Shown: positions 29,596 through 39,753 of the stretch, in pieces
Layout of the letters: every line of letters begins with the position of its first letter
Numbering within the stretch: position 1 is the first letter of the stretch
Assembly: GCF_000750005.1 (NCBI RefSeq)
Contig: NZ_JPYA01000019.1
Location: 1-58,066 of the forward strand
Length of the DNA stretch: 58,066 bases
Reading direction: 5' to 3'
Origin: Geobacillus icigianus
Lineage (GTDB): Bacteria; Bacillota; Bacilli; Bacillales; Anoxybacillaceae
The notes under the pieces: model-generated
Database searches by the model: none
The model's input: only the letters and a program-made list of their open reading frames with translations
Told to the model about the DNA's origin: nothing
Program-made: the position numbers and the translations under genes

Positions 29596-29737
29596 GGGTG
29601 TACCGGTCATCGACATGGCAAAGCGAGCAAACGCCGTGTTTGTTCGTTTCCCGCTTCCGCGACACCATCCTAGCTTGACGACAGGCGACCGGCTTCCTAC
29701 CGGCGAGCCTCGCTCGCTTGGTCCAGCGACCGGCTCG

Positions 29738-30496
29738 TCACTCACCGACGCGGGCAATCGGAATTTCCTTCAACAATTCCTGAATGACATATGATGCCAT
29801 GATGAGCCCGGCAACGGACGGCACAAAAGCGTTCGATGACGGCGGCATTTTCGCCTTGCGGATCGGTGAAGCGTCATTGCCGACAACTTGGCGGATATCT
29901 TCGCGGATTTTCACCGGCTTCTCGTCAGAAAAGACGACCGGAATGCCGCGGCGAATCCCTTCTTTGCGCAGTTTGGCGCGGATGACTTTCGCGATCGGAT
30001 CGGTGTGTGTCTTGGAAATATCGGCGATGCGAAAGCGGGTCGGATCCATTTTGTTCGCCGCCCCCATGCTGGAGATGATCGGAATGCCGCGCTTGAGGCA
30101 TTGTTTCATCAAATGTACTTTATACACAATCGTGTCGGAGGCATCGATGACAAAATCGAGATCATAGGCAAAAAACTGCTCATACGTCTCTTCCGTATAA
30201 AACATTTGCAGCGCGATGACCTCGCACGCCGGGTTGATGTCGGCGATGCGCTCTTTCATCAGCTCGACTTTCGGACGGCCAATGGTCGAGAGCAACGCAT
30301 GGATTTGCCGGTTGATGTTGGTGATATCGACGTTATCGCGATCAACAAGCACCAAGCGGCCGATTCCGGAACGGGCGAGCGCCTCGACGGCGAACGACCC
30401 GACGCCGCCGATGCCAAGGACGGCGACGGTGGCGTTTTTTAATTTTTCCAGCCCCTCAGGGCCAATGGCTAACTCATTGCGGGAAAATTGATGCAG
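29738..30496 (-). CDS. tcdA: tRNA threonylcarbamoyladenosine dehydratase TcdA
   Basis: An E1-like ATP-dependent enzyme that cyclises t6A37 to ct6A in ANN-decoding tRNAs. The 252-residue protein starts MLHQFSRNELAIGPEG, with the nucleotide-binding motif VLGIGGVGSFAVEAL and the arginine/lysine region DNVDITNINRQ typical of the UBA/ThiF fold. DASDTIVYKVHLMKQC and SSMGAANKMDPT are family-conserved. The ATG at 30496 follows GAGAGGAGAACG. The B. subtilis counterpart is YrvM, beside aspS as here. A YgdL/CsdL-like name also fits. Confidence 0.93.
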   Translation of the reverse strand: MHQFSRNELAIGPEGLEKLKNATVAVLGIGGVGSFAVEALARSGIGRLVLVDRDNVDITNINRQIHALLSTIGRPKVELMKERIADINPACEVIALQMFYTEETYEQFFAYDLDFVIDASDTIVYKVHLMKQCLKRGIPIISSMGAANKMDPTRFRIADISKTHTDPIAKVIRAKLRKEGIRRGIPVVFSDEKPVKIREDIRQVVGNDASPIRKAKMPPSSNAFVPSVAGLIMASYVIQELLKEIPIARVGE

Positions 30497-30591
30497 CATC
30501 GTTCTCCTCTCCATGTGCGCAAAAATTGAGTGATACACCGTTTTTTATCGTACATGAAGCCCGCTTGTGTGGCAATGGGTCTTTTGCTGGC

Positions 30592-30649
30592 AAAACAAAC
30601 GAGGCTGACCCGAGAGCCCGCCAAAAAGCGGACGTTTGAGTCAGCCCCA
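30592..30649 (-). terminator. Terminator downstream of the 6S RNA
   Basis: On the minus strand GGGGCTGACTC and GGGTCAGCCTC-type arms, with an inner CCGC/GGCGG stem, are followed by GTTTGTTTTG. It lies about 30 bases after the probable 3' end of the 6S RNA. Confidence 0.75.
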
Positions 30650-30675
30650 CCATCGTGTTTATCGCTCTTCTGTAC

Positions 30676-30870
30676 ACTAGTCCCAATCGTGCCGTCGCTG
30701 CCTTCGTTTTGAACCCGCTCTCCCATAGGTGGGTGCCCTGTTCCAAGGTTTGCGCTTCCCCTGTGACGAAGGGGCGTGCACGCCGCTTGGAAACCCCGGA
30801 CTCCCGGATATTGACTGTTCGGTCAAAACGATCGGTGATGCGACGAACACATTAGGACGGGTGGTTGATT
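30676..30870 (-). ncRNA. ssrS: 6S RNA
   Basis: The aspS to tcdA gap on the minus strand holds the hallmarks of 6S RNA. The 3' half has GGCACCCACCT and GGGTTCAA, which are strongly conserved. A closing stem forms between GTCCTAAT-GTGTTCGTCGC near the 5' end and GCGACGGCAC-GATTGGGAC near the 3' end, allowing G-U pairs. A promoter lies directly upstream. 6S RNA mimics an open promoter and sequesters SigA-RNA polymerase in stationary phase. B. subtilis has one of its two 6S RNAs at the same aspS-yrvM position. Ends are estimated to within about ten bases. Confidence 0.88.
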
Positions 30871-30876
30871 GCTTAT

Positions 30877-30905
30877 ATTTTATCATATTTTTTTGTGTTT
30901 GTGAA
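30877..30905 (-). promoter_or_regulatory. SigA promoter of the 6S RNA
   Basis: TTCACA, 17 bases, TAAAAT on the minus strand, placing the start near 30870. It lies about 50 bases after the aspS stop codon. Confidence 0.7.
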
Positions 30906-30951
30906 CACCTGCCGCTCATGTTTCCTTGCCGGCTGATGTTTTCTCGGCGAG

Positions 30952-32724
30952 CTATTCTTGGTCAGGCAGCACGACCGCCAAATGCAGCTCGTCCAGCTGT
31001 TTTTCGCTGACCGGGCTCGGCGCTTCCGTGAGCAGGCAGCCGGCGCTCGCCGTTTTCGGGAAGGCGATCGTATCGCGCAAATTCGTGCGCCCAGCAAGCA
31101 ACATCACAAGCCGGTCAAGGCCAAGCGCGATGCCGCCGTGCGGCGGGGTGCCGTACTCAAACGCCTCAAGCAAGAAGCCGAACTGACGGCGCGCTTCTTC
31201 TTCGCTGAACCCTAAGGCGCGGAACATTTTTTCTTGCACGTCCCGCTCAAAGATGCGGAGCGAGCCACCGCCAAGCTCATAGCCATTTAAGACGAGGTCA
31301 TACGCCTGCGCCCGAACCGCGCCCGGGTTGGTTTCAAGCAGCGGAATGTCGTCGCGTGCCGGCATCGTAAACGGATGGTGGGCGGCGTAATAGCGGCCTT
31401 CCTCTTCGTCATATTCCAACAGCGGCCAGTCCGTCACCCACAAAAACGCGAGCTTCGTTTCGTCGATCAAGCCGAGCTCCTTGCCGAGCCGAAGCCGCAG
31501 CGCGCCGAGGGCCGCGGCCACGACCGCCTTTTGGTCGGCGACAAACAACAGCAAATCCCCGTCTTCGACCGCCAGCGTTTGGCGAAGCGCAGCCTGTTCT
31601 CCCTCGGTGAAAAACTTGGCGATCGGCCCTTTCAGCTCATCGCCTTCCGCTTTCAGCCACGCCAGCCCTTTCGCTCCATAGCGGCCGACAAACTCGCCCA
31701 ACGCGTCGATCTCCTTGCGCGAATAGCGGGGCGCCGCGCCTTTGGCGTTGATCGCCTTCACTTGCCCTCCCTCTTTGACCGCGCGGGCAAACACTTGAAA
31801 CGCGGAATCGCGGACGATGTCCGATACGTCGACGAGCTCGAGGCCAAAGCGTATATCCGGCTTGTCCGAGCCATAGCGGTTCATCGCCTCATCATACGTG
31901 ATGCGCGGAAACGGGCGCGGAATGTCGGTTCCTTTCGCCGCTTTGACGACCGCCGCCATCATCCGTTCGGTGACATCGATGATGTCTTCTTGATCGATAA
32001 ACGACATTTCGATGTCAATCTGCGTAAACTCCGGCTGGCGGTCGGCGCGCAAGTCTTCGTCGCGGAAGCAGCGCGCGATTTGATAGTAGCGCTCAAACCC
32101 GCCGACCATCAGCAGCTGCTTAAAAATTTGCGGCGACTGCGGCAAGGCGTAAAATTCGCCTGGATGGACGCGGCTCGGCACTAAATAGTCGCGCGCCCCT
32201 TCCGGCGTGCTTTTCGTCAACATCGGCGTCTCCACTTCCAAAAAGCGCTCGCTGTCCAAAAAGTCGCGCACCGCTTTCGTGACCTTATGCCGGAGCTCCA
32301 GCGTTCGAAACATGACCGGGCGGCGCAAATCCAAGTAGCGATATTTTAAACGCACGTCTTCCGCCGCGTCGGTGTCATCCGTGATCGCAAACGGCGGCGT
32401 TTTCGCTTCATTGATAATGTCGATGCGCTCCGCCTGCACTTCGATGCGGCCGGTCGCGATGTTCGGGTTGACCGTCTCCGGCGCGCGGGCGACGACCGTC
32501 CCTTCCACGCTCAGCACATATTCGCTCCGCACGCGCTCAGCGGCCGCCAGCGCTTCAGCCGACACATCCGGGCTGGCGACGATTTGCACGATGCCGGTCC
32601 GGTCGCGCAAATCGATGAAAATGAGCCCGCCTAAGTCGCGGCGCTTTTGCACCCAGCCTTTGAGCACGACGCGCTCACCGACCGCCGTTTCCGGCACTTC
32701 ACCGCAATAATATGTCCGTTTCAT
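30952..32724 (-). CDS. aspS: Aspartyl-tRNA synthetase
   Basis: Charges tRNA-Asp. The 590-residue class IIb enzyme has the N-terminal OB anticodon-binding domain ([21 protein letters not shown]), the catalytic motifs [27 protein letters not shown] (motif 2 region), and [15 protein letters not shown] (motif 3), plus the bacterial GAD insertion. The start at 32724 ([10 protein letters not shown]) follows GGGGGAGTAAACG; the longer frame runs into hisS. It is four bases from the hisS stop and shares its T-box. Whether it is discriminating or non-discriminating was not determined. Confidence 0.97.
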   Translation of the reverse strand: MKRTYYCGEVPETAVGERVVLKGWVQKRRDLGGLIFIDLRDRTGIVQIVASPDVSAEALAAAERVRSEYVLSVEGTVVARAPETVNPNIATGRIEVQAERIDIINEAKTPPFAITDDTDAAEDVRLKYRYLDLRRPVMFRTLELRHKVTKAVRDFLDSERFLEVETPMLTKSTPEGARDYLVPSRVHPGEFYALPQSPQIFKQLLMVGGFERYYQIARCFRDEDLRADRQPEFTQIDIEMSFIDQEDIIDVTERMMAAVVKAAKGTDIPRPFPRITYDEAMNRYGSDKPDIRFGLELVDVSDIVRDSAFQVFARAVKEGGQVKAINAKGAAPRYSRKEIDALGEFVGRYGAKGLAWLKAEGDELKGPIAKFFTEGEQAALRQTLAVEDGDLLLFVADQKAVVAAALGALRLRLGKELGLIDETKLAFLWVTDWPLLEYDEEEGRYYAAHHPFTMPARDDIPLLETNPGAVRAQAYDLVLNGYELGGGSLRIFERDVQEKMFRALGFSEEEARRQFGFLLEAFEYGTPPHGGIALGLDRLVMLLAGRTNLRDTIAFPKTASAGCLLTEAPSPVSEKQLDELHLAVVLPDQE

Positions 32725-32728
32725 TCGT

Positions 32729-34012
32729 TTACTCCCCCTCTCTCCTCGTCCGTTCTGTGAAAAATGAAGCCAGTTCGCCGAACGGCACGTTCGTTTGTTC
32801 GCCGCTCGCCATCTCCTTGACGGTCGCGATTTGTTTGTCGAGCTCTTCATCGCCAATCATGACGACAAACGCCGCTTTGAGGCGGTCGGCTGCTTTCAGC
32901 TGCGCCTTCAGTTTTCGGCCGACATAGTCTTGATCGACGCGCAAACCGGCGCGGCGCAATTGATAGACGAGGCGGACCGCTTCCTCTTTCGCCCGTTCGC
33001 CGAGCGCAGCCACATAGCAATCGATCCCTTCGCCGGTCGGAAGCTCCACCCCCTCCGCCTCCAGCGCTGCGAGCAGCCGTTCGATGCTTAGCGCAAAACC
33101 GATCCCCGGCATTTCCGGCCCGCCGATTTCCTCGACAAGCCCATTGTAGCGCCCTCCGCCACACAGCGTCGCGGCTGCGCCAAACCCTTCCGCTTCGCTC
33201 ATAATTTCAAATGTCGTATGGTTGTAATAGTCAAGCCCGCGCACCAACCGCGCATCGATGACAAACGGAAGGCCAAGCATGGCCAAATAATGTTTCACCT
33301 TCTCAAAATACGCGCGTGATTCATCATTCAAGTAATCCAAAATCGACGGCGCCGTCGCCATCAGTTCATGATCGCGGTCTTTTTTGCAGTCGAGAATGCG
33401 GAGCGGATTCGTCTCGAGCCGCGCCTGACAATCGGCGCACAGTTCATCGATGCGCCCCGAAAAATGGCGCACGAGCGCCTCGCGATGTGCCCGGCGGCTG
33501 TCGAGGTCGCCCAAGCTGTTGATGACAAGCCGGATCCGTTTTAAGCCAAGCGCTTCGTAAATGTGCATCGCCAGCGCCATGACCTCGGCATCCATGGCCG
33601 GATCGCCGCTGCCAAGCGCTTCGACGCCAAACTGGACGAATTGGCGGAACCGCCCGGCTTCCGGCCGCTCGTAGCGGAACATCGGCCCGCTGTAATACAG
33701 TTTCAGCGGCTGGTTCGGGCTGCCGTACAGCTTATGCTCGACGAACGCCCGCACGACCGGCGCCGTGCCTTCCGGGCGGAGCGTGAGCGCACGCCCTCCC
33801 TTGTCCTCAAACGTATACATCTCTTTTTGGACGATATCGGTCGTATCGCCGACGCCGCGTAAAAACAGTTCAGTATGTTCGAAAATCGGCGTCCGAATTT
33901 CCCGATATCCGTACCGGGAACATAGTTCGCGGGCGACTTGCTCCACGTACTGCCATTTTTCGCTGTCTCCCGGCAAAATATCTTGCGTTCCTCTTGGAAT
34001 TTGAAACGCCAT
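32729..34012 (-). CDS. hisS: Histidyl-tRNA synthetase
   Basis: Charges tRNA-His. The 427-residue class II enzyme starts [20 protein letters not shown] and has motif 1 ([18 protein letters not shown]), motif 2 ([20 protein letters not shown]), the His-binding [14 protein letters not shown], and a C-terminal anticodon-binding domain. The start at 34012 follows AAAGGAGGATCCGC. It forms a two-gene operon with aspS behind a T-box leader. Confidence 0.97.
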   Translation of the reverse strand: MAFQIPRGTQDILPGDSEKWQYVEQVARELCSRYGYREIRTPIFEHTELFLRGVGDTTDIVQKEMYTFEDKGGRALTLRPEGTAPVVRAFVEHKLYGSPNQPLKLYYSGPMFRYERPEAGRFRQFVQFGVEALGSGDPAMDAEVMALAMHIYEALGLKRIRLVINSLGDLDSRRAHREALVRHFSGRIDELCADCQARLETNPLRILDCKKDRDHELMATAPSILDYLNDESRAYFEKVKHYLAMLGLPFVIDARLVRGLDYYNHTTFEIMSEAEGFGAAATLCGGGRYNGLVEEIGGPEMPGIGFALSIERLLAALEAEGVELPTGEGIDCYVAALGERAKEEAVRLVYQLRRAGLRVDQDYVGRKLKAQLKAADRLKAAFVVMIGDEELDKQIATVKEMASGEQTNVPFGELASFFTERTRREGE

Positions 34013-34035
34013 GCGGATCCTCCTTTTGCTCAAAA

Positions 34036-34308
34036 TAAAAACGCCCTGATCCCCTTGATAGGGACGAGAGCGTCATTCCCGCGGTGCCACCCTAATTGAA
34101 GCCATTCAGCTTCCGCTTGTCGCCGCTAACGCCAGGCGCGCGTTCCCTTTTACTGACGCCACGCGCGTTCAAAGGGAAACCTACGGAGTGTCTTTCGCTA
34201 AGCCATCATGGAGAAACGCTTCCAGCCTAAGGCGTTTCCTCTCTGGCCATGTGGGTCTTACCTACTTCTCTCCATCATCGGTTGTTCACTATCGCCCATC
34301 TGAATCGT
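34036..34308 (-). promoter_or_regulatory. T-box riboswitch of hisS-aspS
   Basis: The minus strand has the T-box sequence GGGTGGCACCGCG (34080-34092). A terminator stem (GACGCTCTCGTCCC with GGGGATCAGGGCGTTTTT) lies at 34036-34075. Stem I has AGAGAGGAAACGCC and the matching GGAAGCGTTTCTCC. The specifier region reads AAAGACACTCC (complement of 34188-34192 is GACAC), in which GAC (Asp) and CAC (His) overlap. GAC is followed by A, the usual context, while CAC is followed by T. The operon encodes both enzymes, so either or both tRNAs could be read. Confidence 0.92.
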
Positions 34309-34314
34309 AATTTT

Positions 34315-34344
34315 ATATTACGGAGAAAGCGGACCGTTTGTCAA
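34315..34344 (-). promoter_or_regulatory. SigA promoter of the hisS-aspS operon
   Basis: TTGACA, 18 bases, TAATAT on the minus strand directly precedes the T-box leader. Confidence 0.8.
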
Positions 34345-34390
34345 GCCGCCTTGAAAAAAAGCGTCCCGCCGCTTGGCCGGCCGTTGATGC

Positions 34391-34421
34391 AAAAGAAGGC
34401 GCCCCGCCTTGGCGGGACGCC
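34391..34421 (-). terminator. Terminator of ahpC-ahpF
   Basis: GGCGTCCCGCC and GGCGGGGCGCC arms on the minus strand, with a two-base loop, are followed by TTCTTTTG, ten bases after the ahpF stop. Confidence 0.8.
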
Positions 34422-34430
34422 GTGGTCGCC

Positions 34431-35954
34431 TTAATGGCGAATCAAATAATCGAACGCGCTTAACGCCGCCGTCGCTCCGGAGCCCATCGAAATAATGATT
34501 TGCTTGTAGGCGCTGTCCGTGCAGTCGCCTGCGGCAAAGACGCCTTCGACGTTGGTCGCGCCGCGCTTGTCGACGATGATTTCGCCGAAGCGGTTCCGTT
34601 CCACCGTTCCTTCCAGCCACTCTGTATTCGGCACGAGGCCGATTTGCACGAACACGCCTTGCAGTTCGATATGGTGTTCTTCCCCTGTCGCCCGGTCGAC
34701 GTACGTCAAACCGTTCACCTTATCCGTGCCAGTGATTTCCTTCGTTTGCGCGTTTTTGATCACCGTCACATTTGGCAAGCTGTACAGCCGGTCTTGCAAA
34801 ACGGCATCCGCTTTCAGTTCGGGAGCGAACTCCAACAGCGTTACGTGGCTGGCGATGCCGGCCAAGTCAATGGCCGCTTCCACGCCGGAGTTCCCGCCGC
34901 CGATGACCGCCACGTGCTTGCCTTCAAACAGCGGGCCGTCGCAATGCGGGCAGTAGGCGACGCCTTTGTTTTTGAACTCTTCCTCGCCCGGCACGCCAAG
35001 GTTGCGCCAGCGGGCGCCGGTGGAAATGATGACCGTTTTGCTTTTCAGAACGGCGCCGTTTTCCAACTCCACTTCAATCAAGTCTTTTTTCGCAAGCCGT
35101 TTGGCGCGCTGGATCATGATATCGACATCGTACTGTTTGACATGCTCTTCGATGCTGGCCGCGAGCTTCGGCCCTTCCGTATATTTGACGCTGATGAAGT
35201 TTTCGATGCCGAGCGTATCCAAAATTTGCCCGCCAAAGCGATCCGCCACGATGCCGGTGCGAATGCCTTTGCGCGCCGCATAAATGGCAGCTGTCGCCCC
35301 CGCCGGGCCGCCGCCGACGACGAGCACGTCAAACGGCTCTTTATCGGCAAACGACGCGGCGTCCGCCTCGCTTCCTAGTTTGGCGAGAATGTCTTCAATC
35401 GACATGCGGCCGCTGGCAAACATCTCACCGTTTAAAAAGACGGTCGGCACGGCCATAATGCCTTTTTGTTCCACTTCGTCCTTAAACGCCGCCCCGTCGA
35501 TCATCGTATGGGAAATGTCGGGATTCAGGACGCTCATGATGTTGAGCGCTTGAACAACGTCCGGGCAGTTATGGCACGTTAAGCTCACGTACGTTTCAAA
35601 ATGGTGCTTGCCCCGGATTTGTTGAATGCGGCGCACGACGTCTTCGCTCACTTTCGGCGGCCGGCCGCTCGCTTGAAGCAGGGCCAGCACCAGCGAGGTA
35701 AACTCATGACCGAGCGGGACGCCGGCGAACGTGATGCCGGTGTTTTCGCCAACCCGGTTGACGCTGAAGCTCGGCGTGCGTTCAAGCTTTGCTTTTTTCA
35801 CTTTGATTTTCGGCGACATGGCCGTCAACTCATCGACTAAAGCAAGCATATCGCGGGAAACGTTGTCGTCTCCCGCGCTAACCGTCAAGACAATGTCATT
35901 TTCAAGCAATTGCAAATACTGAGCGAGTTGTGCCTTGATGTCCGCATCGAGCAT
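34431..35954 (-). CDS. ahpF: Alkyl hydroperoxide reductase subunit F
   Basis: An NADH-dependent flavoprotein that re-reduces AhpC. The 507-residue protein has an N-terminal double thioredoxin fold with [13 protein letters not shown] (CxxC), the FAD-binding [19 protein letters not shown] (about residue 212), and the redox CPHC in [16 protein letters not shown] binding is at [14 protein letters not shown], and [15 protein letters not shown] closes the fold. The ATG at 35954 is preferred because AAGGAGG is nine bases away. It lies 14 bases after ahpC, so both are one operon. Confidence 0.96.
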   Translation of the reverse strand: MLDADIKAQLAQYLQLLENDIVLTVSAGDDNVSRDMLALVDELTAMSPKIKVKKAKLERTPSFSVNRVGENTGITFAGVPLGHEFTSLVLALLQASGRPPKVSEDVVRRIQQIRGKHHFETYVSLTCHNCPDVVQALNIMSVLNPDISHTMIDGAAFKDEVEQKGIMAVPTVFLNGEMFASGRMSIEDILAKLGSEADAASFADKEPFDVLVVGGGPAGATAAIYAARKGIRTGIVADRFGGQILDTLGIENFISVKYTEGPKLAASIEEHVKQYDVDIMIQRAKRLAKKDLIEVELENGAVLKSKTVIISTGARWRNLGVPGEEEFKNKGVAYCPHCDGPLFEGKHVAVIGGGNSGVEAAIDLAGIASHVTLLEFAPELKADAVLQDRLYSLPNVTVIKNAQTKEITGTDKVNGLTYVDRATGEEHHIELQGVFVQIGLVPNTEWLEGTVERNRFGEIIVDKRGATNVEGVFAAGDCTDSAYKQIIISMGSGATAALSAFDYLIRH

Positions 35955-35968
35955 GGTCAAAAGCCTCC

Positions 35969-36532
35969 TTAAATTTTGCCGACAAGGTCAAGGCTCGGTT
36001 TCAGCGTTTCACCGCCCTCTTGCCATTTCGCCGGGCAAACTTCACCCGGATGGTTGCGCACATATTGGGCGGCTTTAATTTTATCAATCAGCGTGCTCGC
36101 TTTGCGGCCGATGCCGTCGGCGTTGATTTCCACCGCTTGAATGACGCCGTCCGGGTCGATGAGGAACGTGCCGCGTTGCGCCAACCCTTGCTCTTCGTCA
36201 AGCACATCAAACATGCGCGACAGCTGGTGCGAAGGATCGCCAATCATGATGTATTCGATTTTGCTGATGGCCGGCGATGTGTCATGCCATGCTTTGTGAG
36301 TAAAGTGCGTGTCGGTCGACACCGAGTACACCTCTACTCCCAATTCTTTGAATGTCGCATAATGGTCTTGTAAATCCTCGAGCTCCGTCGGGCAAACGAA
36401 CGTAAAGTCGGCCGGATAAAAGCAGACGATGCTCCATTTGCCCATGAAGTCTTGTTCTGTCACCTCGATGAACTCCCCATTGTGATACGCTTGAGCGCGG
36501 AACGGTTGTACTTTTTTCCCAACTAAAGACAT
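35969..36532 (-). CDS. ahpC: Alkyl hydroperoxide reductase subunit C (peroxiredoxin)
   Basis: Typical 2-Cys peroxiredoxin that reduces hydrogen and organic peroxides. The 187-residue protein has the peroxidatic Cys in [17 protein letters not shown] (about residue 47) and the resolving Cys in [13 protein letters not shown] (about 166). It starts [14 protein letters not shown] after AGGAGGTAGATGAAGCA. A strong promoter with a PerR box lies upstream, so it should be induced by peroxide. In B. subtilis ahpCF is elsewhere, so this is a different position. Confidence 0.97.
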   Translation of the reverse strand: MSLVGKKVQPFRAQAYHNGEFIEVTEQDFMGKWSIVCFYPADFTFVCPTELEDLQDHYATFKELGVEVYSVSTDTHFTHKAWHDTSPAISKIEYIMIGDPSHQLSRMFDVLDEEQGLAQRGTFLIDPDGVIQAVEINADGIGRKASTLIDKIKAAQYVRNHPGEVCPAKWQEGGETLKPSLDLVGKI

Positions 36533-36561
36533 TGCTTCATCTACCTCCTGTGACTGTTAAT

Positions 36562-36576
36562 TTATAATAATTTTAA
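36562..36576 (-). promoter_or_regulatory. PerR box before ahpC
   Basis: TTAAAATTATTATAA on the minus strand matches the PerR consensus TTATAATNATTATAA at all but one defined position. It lies about ten bases after the -10 hexamer, where a bound repressor would block transcription start. The match and the gene agree with known PerR control of ahpC. Confidence 0.85.
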
Positions 36577-36586
36577 ACCGATATTT

Positions 36587-36616
36587 ATTATCATATAGAG
36601 ACCCTTACTTTGTCAA
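36587..36616 (-). promoter_or_regulatory. SigA promoter of ahpC-ahpF
   Basis: TTGACA, 18 bases, GATAAT on the minus strand. A one-base shift to TGATAA would give a 17-base spacer. Confidence 0.7.
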
Positions 36617-36699
36617 TACATATGCATTCGGAAATGTCCGTTACGGCAGACGGAACGAACGTCGCCAGCTCTTTACGGGCCTTGCCACTCCGTCTGCTG

Positions 36700-36873
36700 T
36701 CACGGGCGAAACCGCTGCTTTTTTAGCATTTGCACCTCTTTGCCTGCGACGCCAAGCTCGGACGACAGCTCAAACGCACTACACTGGTCCTCAAGCCGCA
36801 CCCACTCATGAAAATCGGCCGAAAGCACATCGCTCGTTCGGTGGGCCTGCTCCCCTCGCTTCGTTTGTCGCAT
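36700..36873 (-). CDS. yrzK: Small YrzK-like protein with helix-turn-helix character
   Basis: A 57-residue protein starting MRQTKRGEQAHRTSDVLS. The ATG at 36873 follows AAAGGAGGGGGGCG, a very strong site, so the longer frame overlapping dtd is rejected. The C-terminal half FELSSELGVAGKEVQMLKKQ has the pattern of a sigma-factor or transcription-factor helix-turn-helix. It lies directly after dtd, where yrzK sits in B. subtilis between yrvI/yrvJ and hisS. The name is from position. No function is known. Confidence 0.65.
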   Translation of the reverse strand: MRQTKRGEQAHRTSDVLSADFHEWVRLEDQCSAFELSSELGVAGKEVQMLKKQRFRP

Positions 36874-36930
36874 CGCCCCCCTCCTTTCCGTTCGGATCAA
36901 CCTGTTTTCATCATTCCCATTTCTTGTGAA

Positions 36931-36974
36931 AAATAAAAAAGAAACCGGAAAACGATTATTCGTTTCCCGGTTTC
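36931..36974 (-). terminator. Terminator overlapping the end of dtd
   Basis: GAAACCGG and CCGGTTTC arms with further inner pairing (AAACG/CGTTT) on the minus strand are followed by TTTTTTATTTTTC. The 5' arm contains the last codons of dtd, so it ends the relA-dtd transcript before yrzK. Confidence 0.85.
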
Positions 36975-37414
36975 TCACAGCTGTCGATGATCAAGGTGAC
37001 CGGCCCGTCGTTGATGAGCGACACGCCCATCATGGCGCCGAACATCCCTGTTTCGACATGGACGCCTTTTTCGCGCAGAAAGGCGTTGAACGCTTCATAC
37101 AGCGGCAAAGCATGGTCGGGCTTGGCCGCCGCCATAAAATTCGGACGCCGCCCTTTTCGACAGTCGCCATAAAGGGTGAACTGCGACACGGACAACACGG
37201 CGCCGCCGACATCAAGCAGCGAACGGTTCATTTTTCCTTCCTCGTCTTCAAAAATGCGCAAATGGGCGATTTTCTCGGCCAAATAGGCCGCATCGGCCTC
37301 GGTATCGCCGTGCGTGACGCCAAGCAGCACGACAAGCCCTGCCTTGATGGCGCCAACGACCCGCCCATCGACGGTGACGTTGGCTTCTTTGGCTCGCTGG
37401 ATGACCGCTCTCAC
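36956..37414 (-). CDS. dtd: D-aminoacyl-tRNA deacylase
   Basis: Frees tRNA from D-amino acids and glycine mischarging. The 152-residue protein starts [17 protein letters not shown] and carries both conserved motifs: [11 protein letters not shown] and [10 protein letters not shown] (the Gly-cisPro type loop). The length is typical. It lies 24 bases after relA on the same strand, an old conserved pairing in Firmicutes. Confidence 0.96.
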   Translation of the reverse strand: MRAVIQRAKEANVTVDGRVVGAIKAGLVVLLGVTHGDTEADAAYLAEKIAHLRIFEDEEGKMNRSLLDVGGAVLSVSQFTLYGDCRKGRRPNFMAAAKPDHALPLYEAFNAFLREKGVHVETGMFGAMMGVSLINDGPVTLIIDSCEKPGNE

Positions 37415-37438
37415 TTCTTCTCCTCCTTTTCGCCGCCG

Positions 37439-39637
37439 CTAGTTGTTCATCAAGCGCTGGACGGAATAAATGTCGGGAATTTGCTTGATCCGCTCCACGA
37501 CTTTTTGCAAGTGGCCCAAGTTGTGAATGGCGATCGTCATATGGATCGTCGCGATTTTGTGCCGATGATCCGAGCGGCCCGAAACGGCAGAAATATCGGT
37601 GCGCGTCTCGTTCACCGCCTGCAGCACTTCATTGAGCAGCCCGCGGCGGTCAAAGCCGGTGATTTCGATATCGACGTTGTACTCGCGCTCGCCGCCGGCT
37701 CCGCTTTCCCATTCGACGGTGATGAGCCGGTCGGCCGCTTCTTCCGTCTTGACGTTCGGGCAATCGGCGCGGTGGACGGAAATGCCGCGCCCGCGGGTGA
37801 TAAAGCCGATGATTTCATCGCCCGGCACTGGATTGCAGCAGCGCGACAGACGAATGAGCAAATTGTCGACGCCTTGGACGCGAATGCCGCAGTCGCGTTT
37901 TTTTCCGGCCGGCAGCTTCGCCTCGGAAAACGCCTCGGCCAACTTGCGCTGCTGTTCCTCGAGATCGCGCTGCTTCCGCCATTTTTCCGTCAGCCGGTGG
38001 GCGATTTGCGCCGCCGTGATCCCATGATAGCCGACCGCCGCGTACATATCGTCTTCGTTTGAGAAGTTGAACTTCTCGGCGACGCGCTTCATATTGTCGG
38101 CCGTCATTACCTCTTTCGGCTCAAAGCCGAGGCCGCGCACTTCCTTTTCGACCATCTCTTTGCCTTTTTCAATATTTTCCTCGCGCCGCTGCTTTTTGAA
38201 AAACTGGCGGATTTTGTTGCGCGCCTGCGACGTTTTCGCCAGCTTCAGCCAGTCTTGGCTCGGTCCGTACGAATGTTTCGACGTTAAAATTTCAACGATG
38301 TCACCCGTCTGCAGCTTGTAATCGAGCGGCACCATTTTGCCGTTCACTTTCGCGCCGATCGTTTTGTTGCCGATTTCCGAATGGATGCGGTAAGCGAAAT
38401 CGATCGGCACCGAGCCGGCCGGCAGCTCGATGACGTCGCCCTTTGGCGTGAAAACGAACACCATGTCGGAAAACAGATCCATCTTGAGCGATTCCATAAA
38501 TTCCTCGGCGTTGCTGGCGTCGTTTTGCCACTCTAAAATTTCCCGGAACCAAGAAAGCTTCTCCTCAAACGAATTCGGCTTGATCGTCTTCCCTTCTTTG
38601 TACGCCCAGTGAGCGGCAATCCCGAATTCGGCGATTTGGTGCATTTCAAACGTGCGGATTTGCACTTCAAGCGGCTCGCCTTTCGGACCGATGACCGTCG
38701 TATGGAGCGATTGGTACATGTTCGGCTTCGGCATGGCGATGTAGTCTTTGAAGCGTCCGGGCATCGGCTTCCAGCACGTATGGATGATGCCAAGGACCGC
38801 ATAGCAGTCTTTGATGCTGTTGACGATAATGCGCACAGCCAGCAAATCGTAAATTTCGTTAAACTGTTTGTTTTGCATCACCATTTTTCGGTAGATGCTG
38901 TAAATATGCTTCGGACGTCCGGAAATTTCGCACGGAATGTGCACTTCGTTCAGCCGTTCCCGCACTTCTTGGATGACTTCCTCCAAATATTGCTCGCGTT
39001 CGGCCCGCTTTTTCTTCATCAAATTGACGATGCGGTAATACTGCTGCGGATTTAAATAGCGAAGCGCGGTATCCTCAAGCTCCCATTTGATTTTTGAAAT
39101 GCCGAGCCGATGCGCTAGCGGGGCGAAAATTTCGAGCGTCTCATTGGCGATGCGCCGCTGTTTTTCCGCTGGCAAATGCTTCAACGTCCGCATGTTGTGC
39201 AAGCGGTCGGCGAGCTTGATCAAAATCACCCGAATGTCTTGGGCCATCGCCAAAAACATTTTCCGATGGTTTTCCGCCTGCTGCTCTTCTTGCGACTTAT
39301 ATTTGATTTTGCCAAGTTTCGTCACGCCGTCAACGAGCATCGCCACCTCGGCGCCGAACTCGCGCTCAAGGTCTTCTTTCGTCGCCTCGGTGTCTTCAAT
39401 GACATCGTGCAAAAACCCGGCGGCGATCGTTGTCGCGTCCATTTTCAAGTCCGCCAAAATGCCGGCGACTTGAATCGGATGGATGATGTACGGTTCGCCG
39501 GATTTCCGAAATTGGTCGCGATGGGCGTGCTTCGCAAATACATACGCCTTTTTTAAAAAGGCGACATCTTGTTCGGATAAATAACAGCCCGCTCGTTCAA
39601 ACACTTGCTCCGCTGTCAACACTTGTTCATTGGCCAT
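37439..39637 (-). CDS. relA: Bifunctional (p)ppGpp synthetase/hydrolase RelA
   Basis: The long RSH protein that makes and degrades (p)ppGpp for the stringent response. The 732-residue protein has the HD hydrolase domain ([17 protein letters not shown], then [23 protein letters not shown]), the synthetase domain ([20 protein letters not shown]), the TGS domain ([26 protein letters not shown]), and a C-terminal ACT domain. Both catalytic domains look intact, so it should be bifunctional. It starts [11 protein letters not shown]; a weak AAAGGTG lies eleven bases upstream. Confidence 0.97.
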   Translation of the reverse strand: MANEQVLTAEQVFERAGCYLSEQDVAFLKKAYVFAKHAHRDQFRKSGEPYIIHPIQVAGILADLKMDATTIAAGFLHDVIEDTEATKEDLEREFGAEVAMLVDGVTKLGKIKYKSQEEQQAENHRKMFLAMAQDIRVILIKLADRLHNMRTLKHLPAEKQRRIANETLEIFAPLAHRLGISKIKWELEDTALRYLNPQQYYRIVNLMKKKRAEREQYLEEVIQEVRERLNEVHIPCEISGRPKHIYSIYRKMVMQNKQFNEIYDLLAVRIIVNSIKDCYAVLGIIHTCWKPMPGRFKDYIAMPKPNMYQSLHTTVIGPKGEPLEVQIRTFEMHQIAEFGIAAHWAYKEGKTIKPNSFEEKLSWFREILEWQNDASNAEEFMESLKMDLFSDMVFVFTPKGDVIELPAGSVPIDFAYRIHSEIGNKTIGAKVNGKMVPLDYKLQTGDIVEILTSKHSYGPSQDWLKLAKTSQARNKIRQFFKKQRREENIEKGKEMVEKEVRGLGFEPKEVMTADNMKRVAEKFNFSNEDDMYAAVGYHGITAAQIAHRLTEKWRKQRDLEEQQRKLAEAFSEAKLPAGKKRDCGIRVQGVDNLLIRLSRCCNPVPGDEIIGFITRGRGISVHRADCPNVKTEEAADRLITVEWESGAGGEREYNVDIEITGFDRRGLLNEVLQAVNETRTDISAVSGRSDHRHKIATIHMTIAIHNLGHLQKVVERIKQIPDIYSVQRLMNN

Positions 39638-39722
39638 AGGGTTGAATCACCTTTTGAATAAAATTCAGACTGCCAACACTGGACATCCATTGCCCCCACC
39701 ACGTTACGGTTAATAAGAAAGA

Positions 39723-39738
39723 GCACTCGTGCGAGTGC
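39723..39738 (-). other. Hairpin at the start of the relA leader
   Basis: GCACTCG and CGAGTGC form a seven-base stem with a two-base loop (CA). It lies only about 16 bases after the -10 hexamer, so it starts near position +10 of the relA transcript. It is preceded by GGGG on the minus strand and followed by TCTTTCTTATT. It may be an attenuator, a 5' stabilising stem, or the terminator of apt. Confidence 0.55.
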
Positions 39739-39753
39739 CCCCCTTTTTTCTCT

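Noticed and set aside
29467..29757. A 96-codon minus-strand frame overlapping the end of tcdA
   Set aside because: No ribosome-binding site; it overlaps tcdA in another frame, and its second half is the degenerate repeat block.
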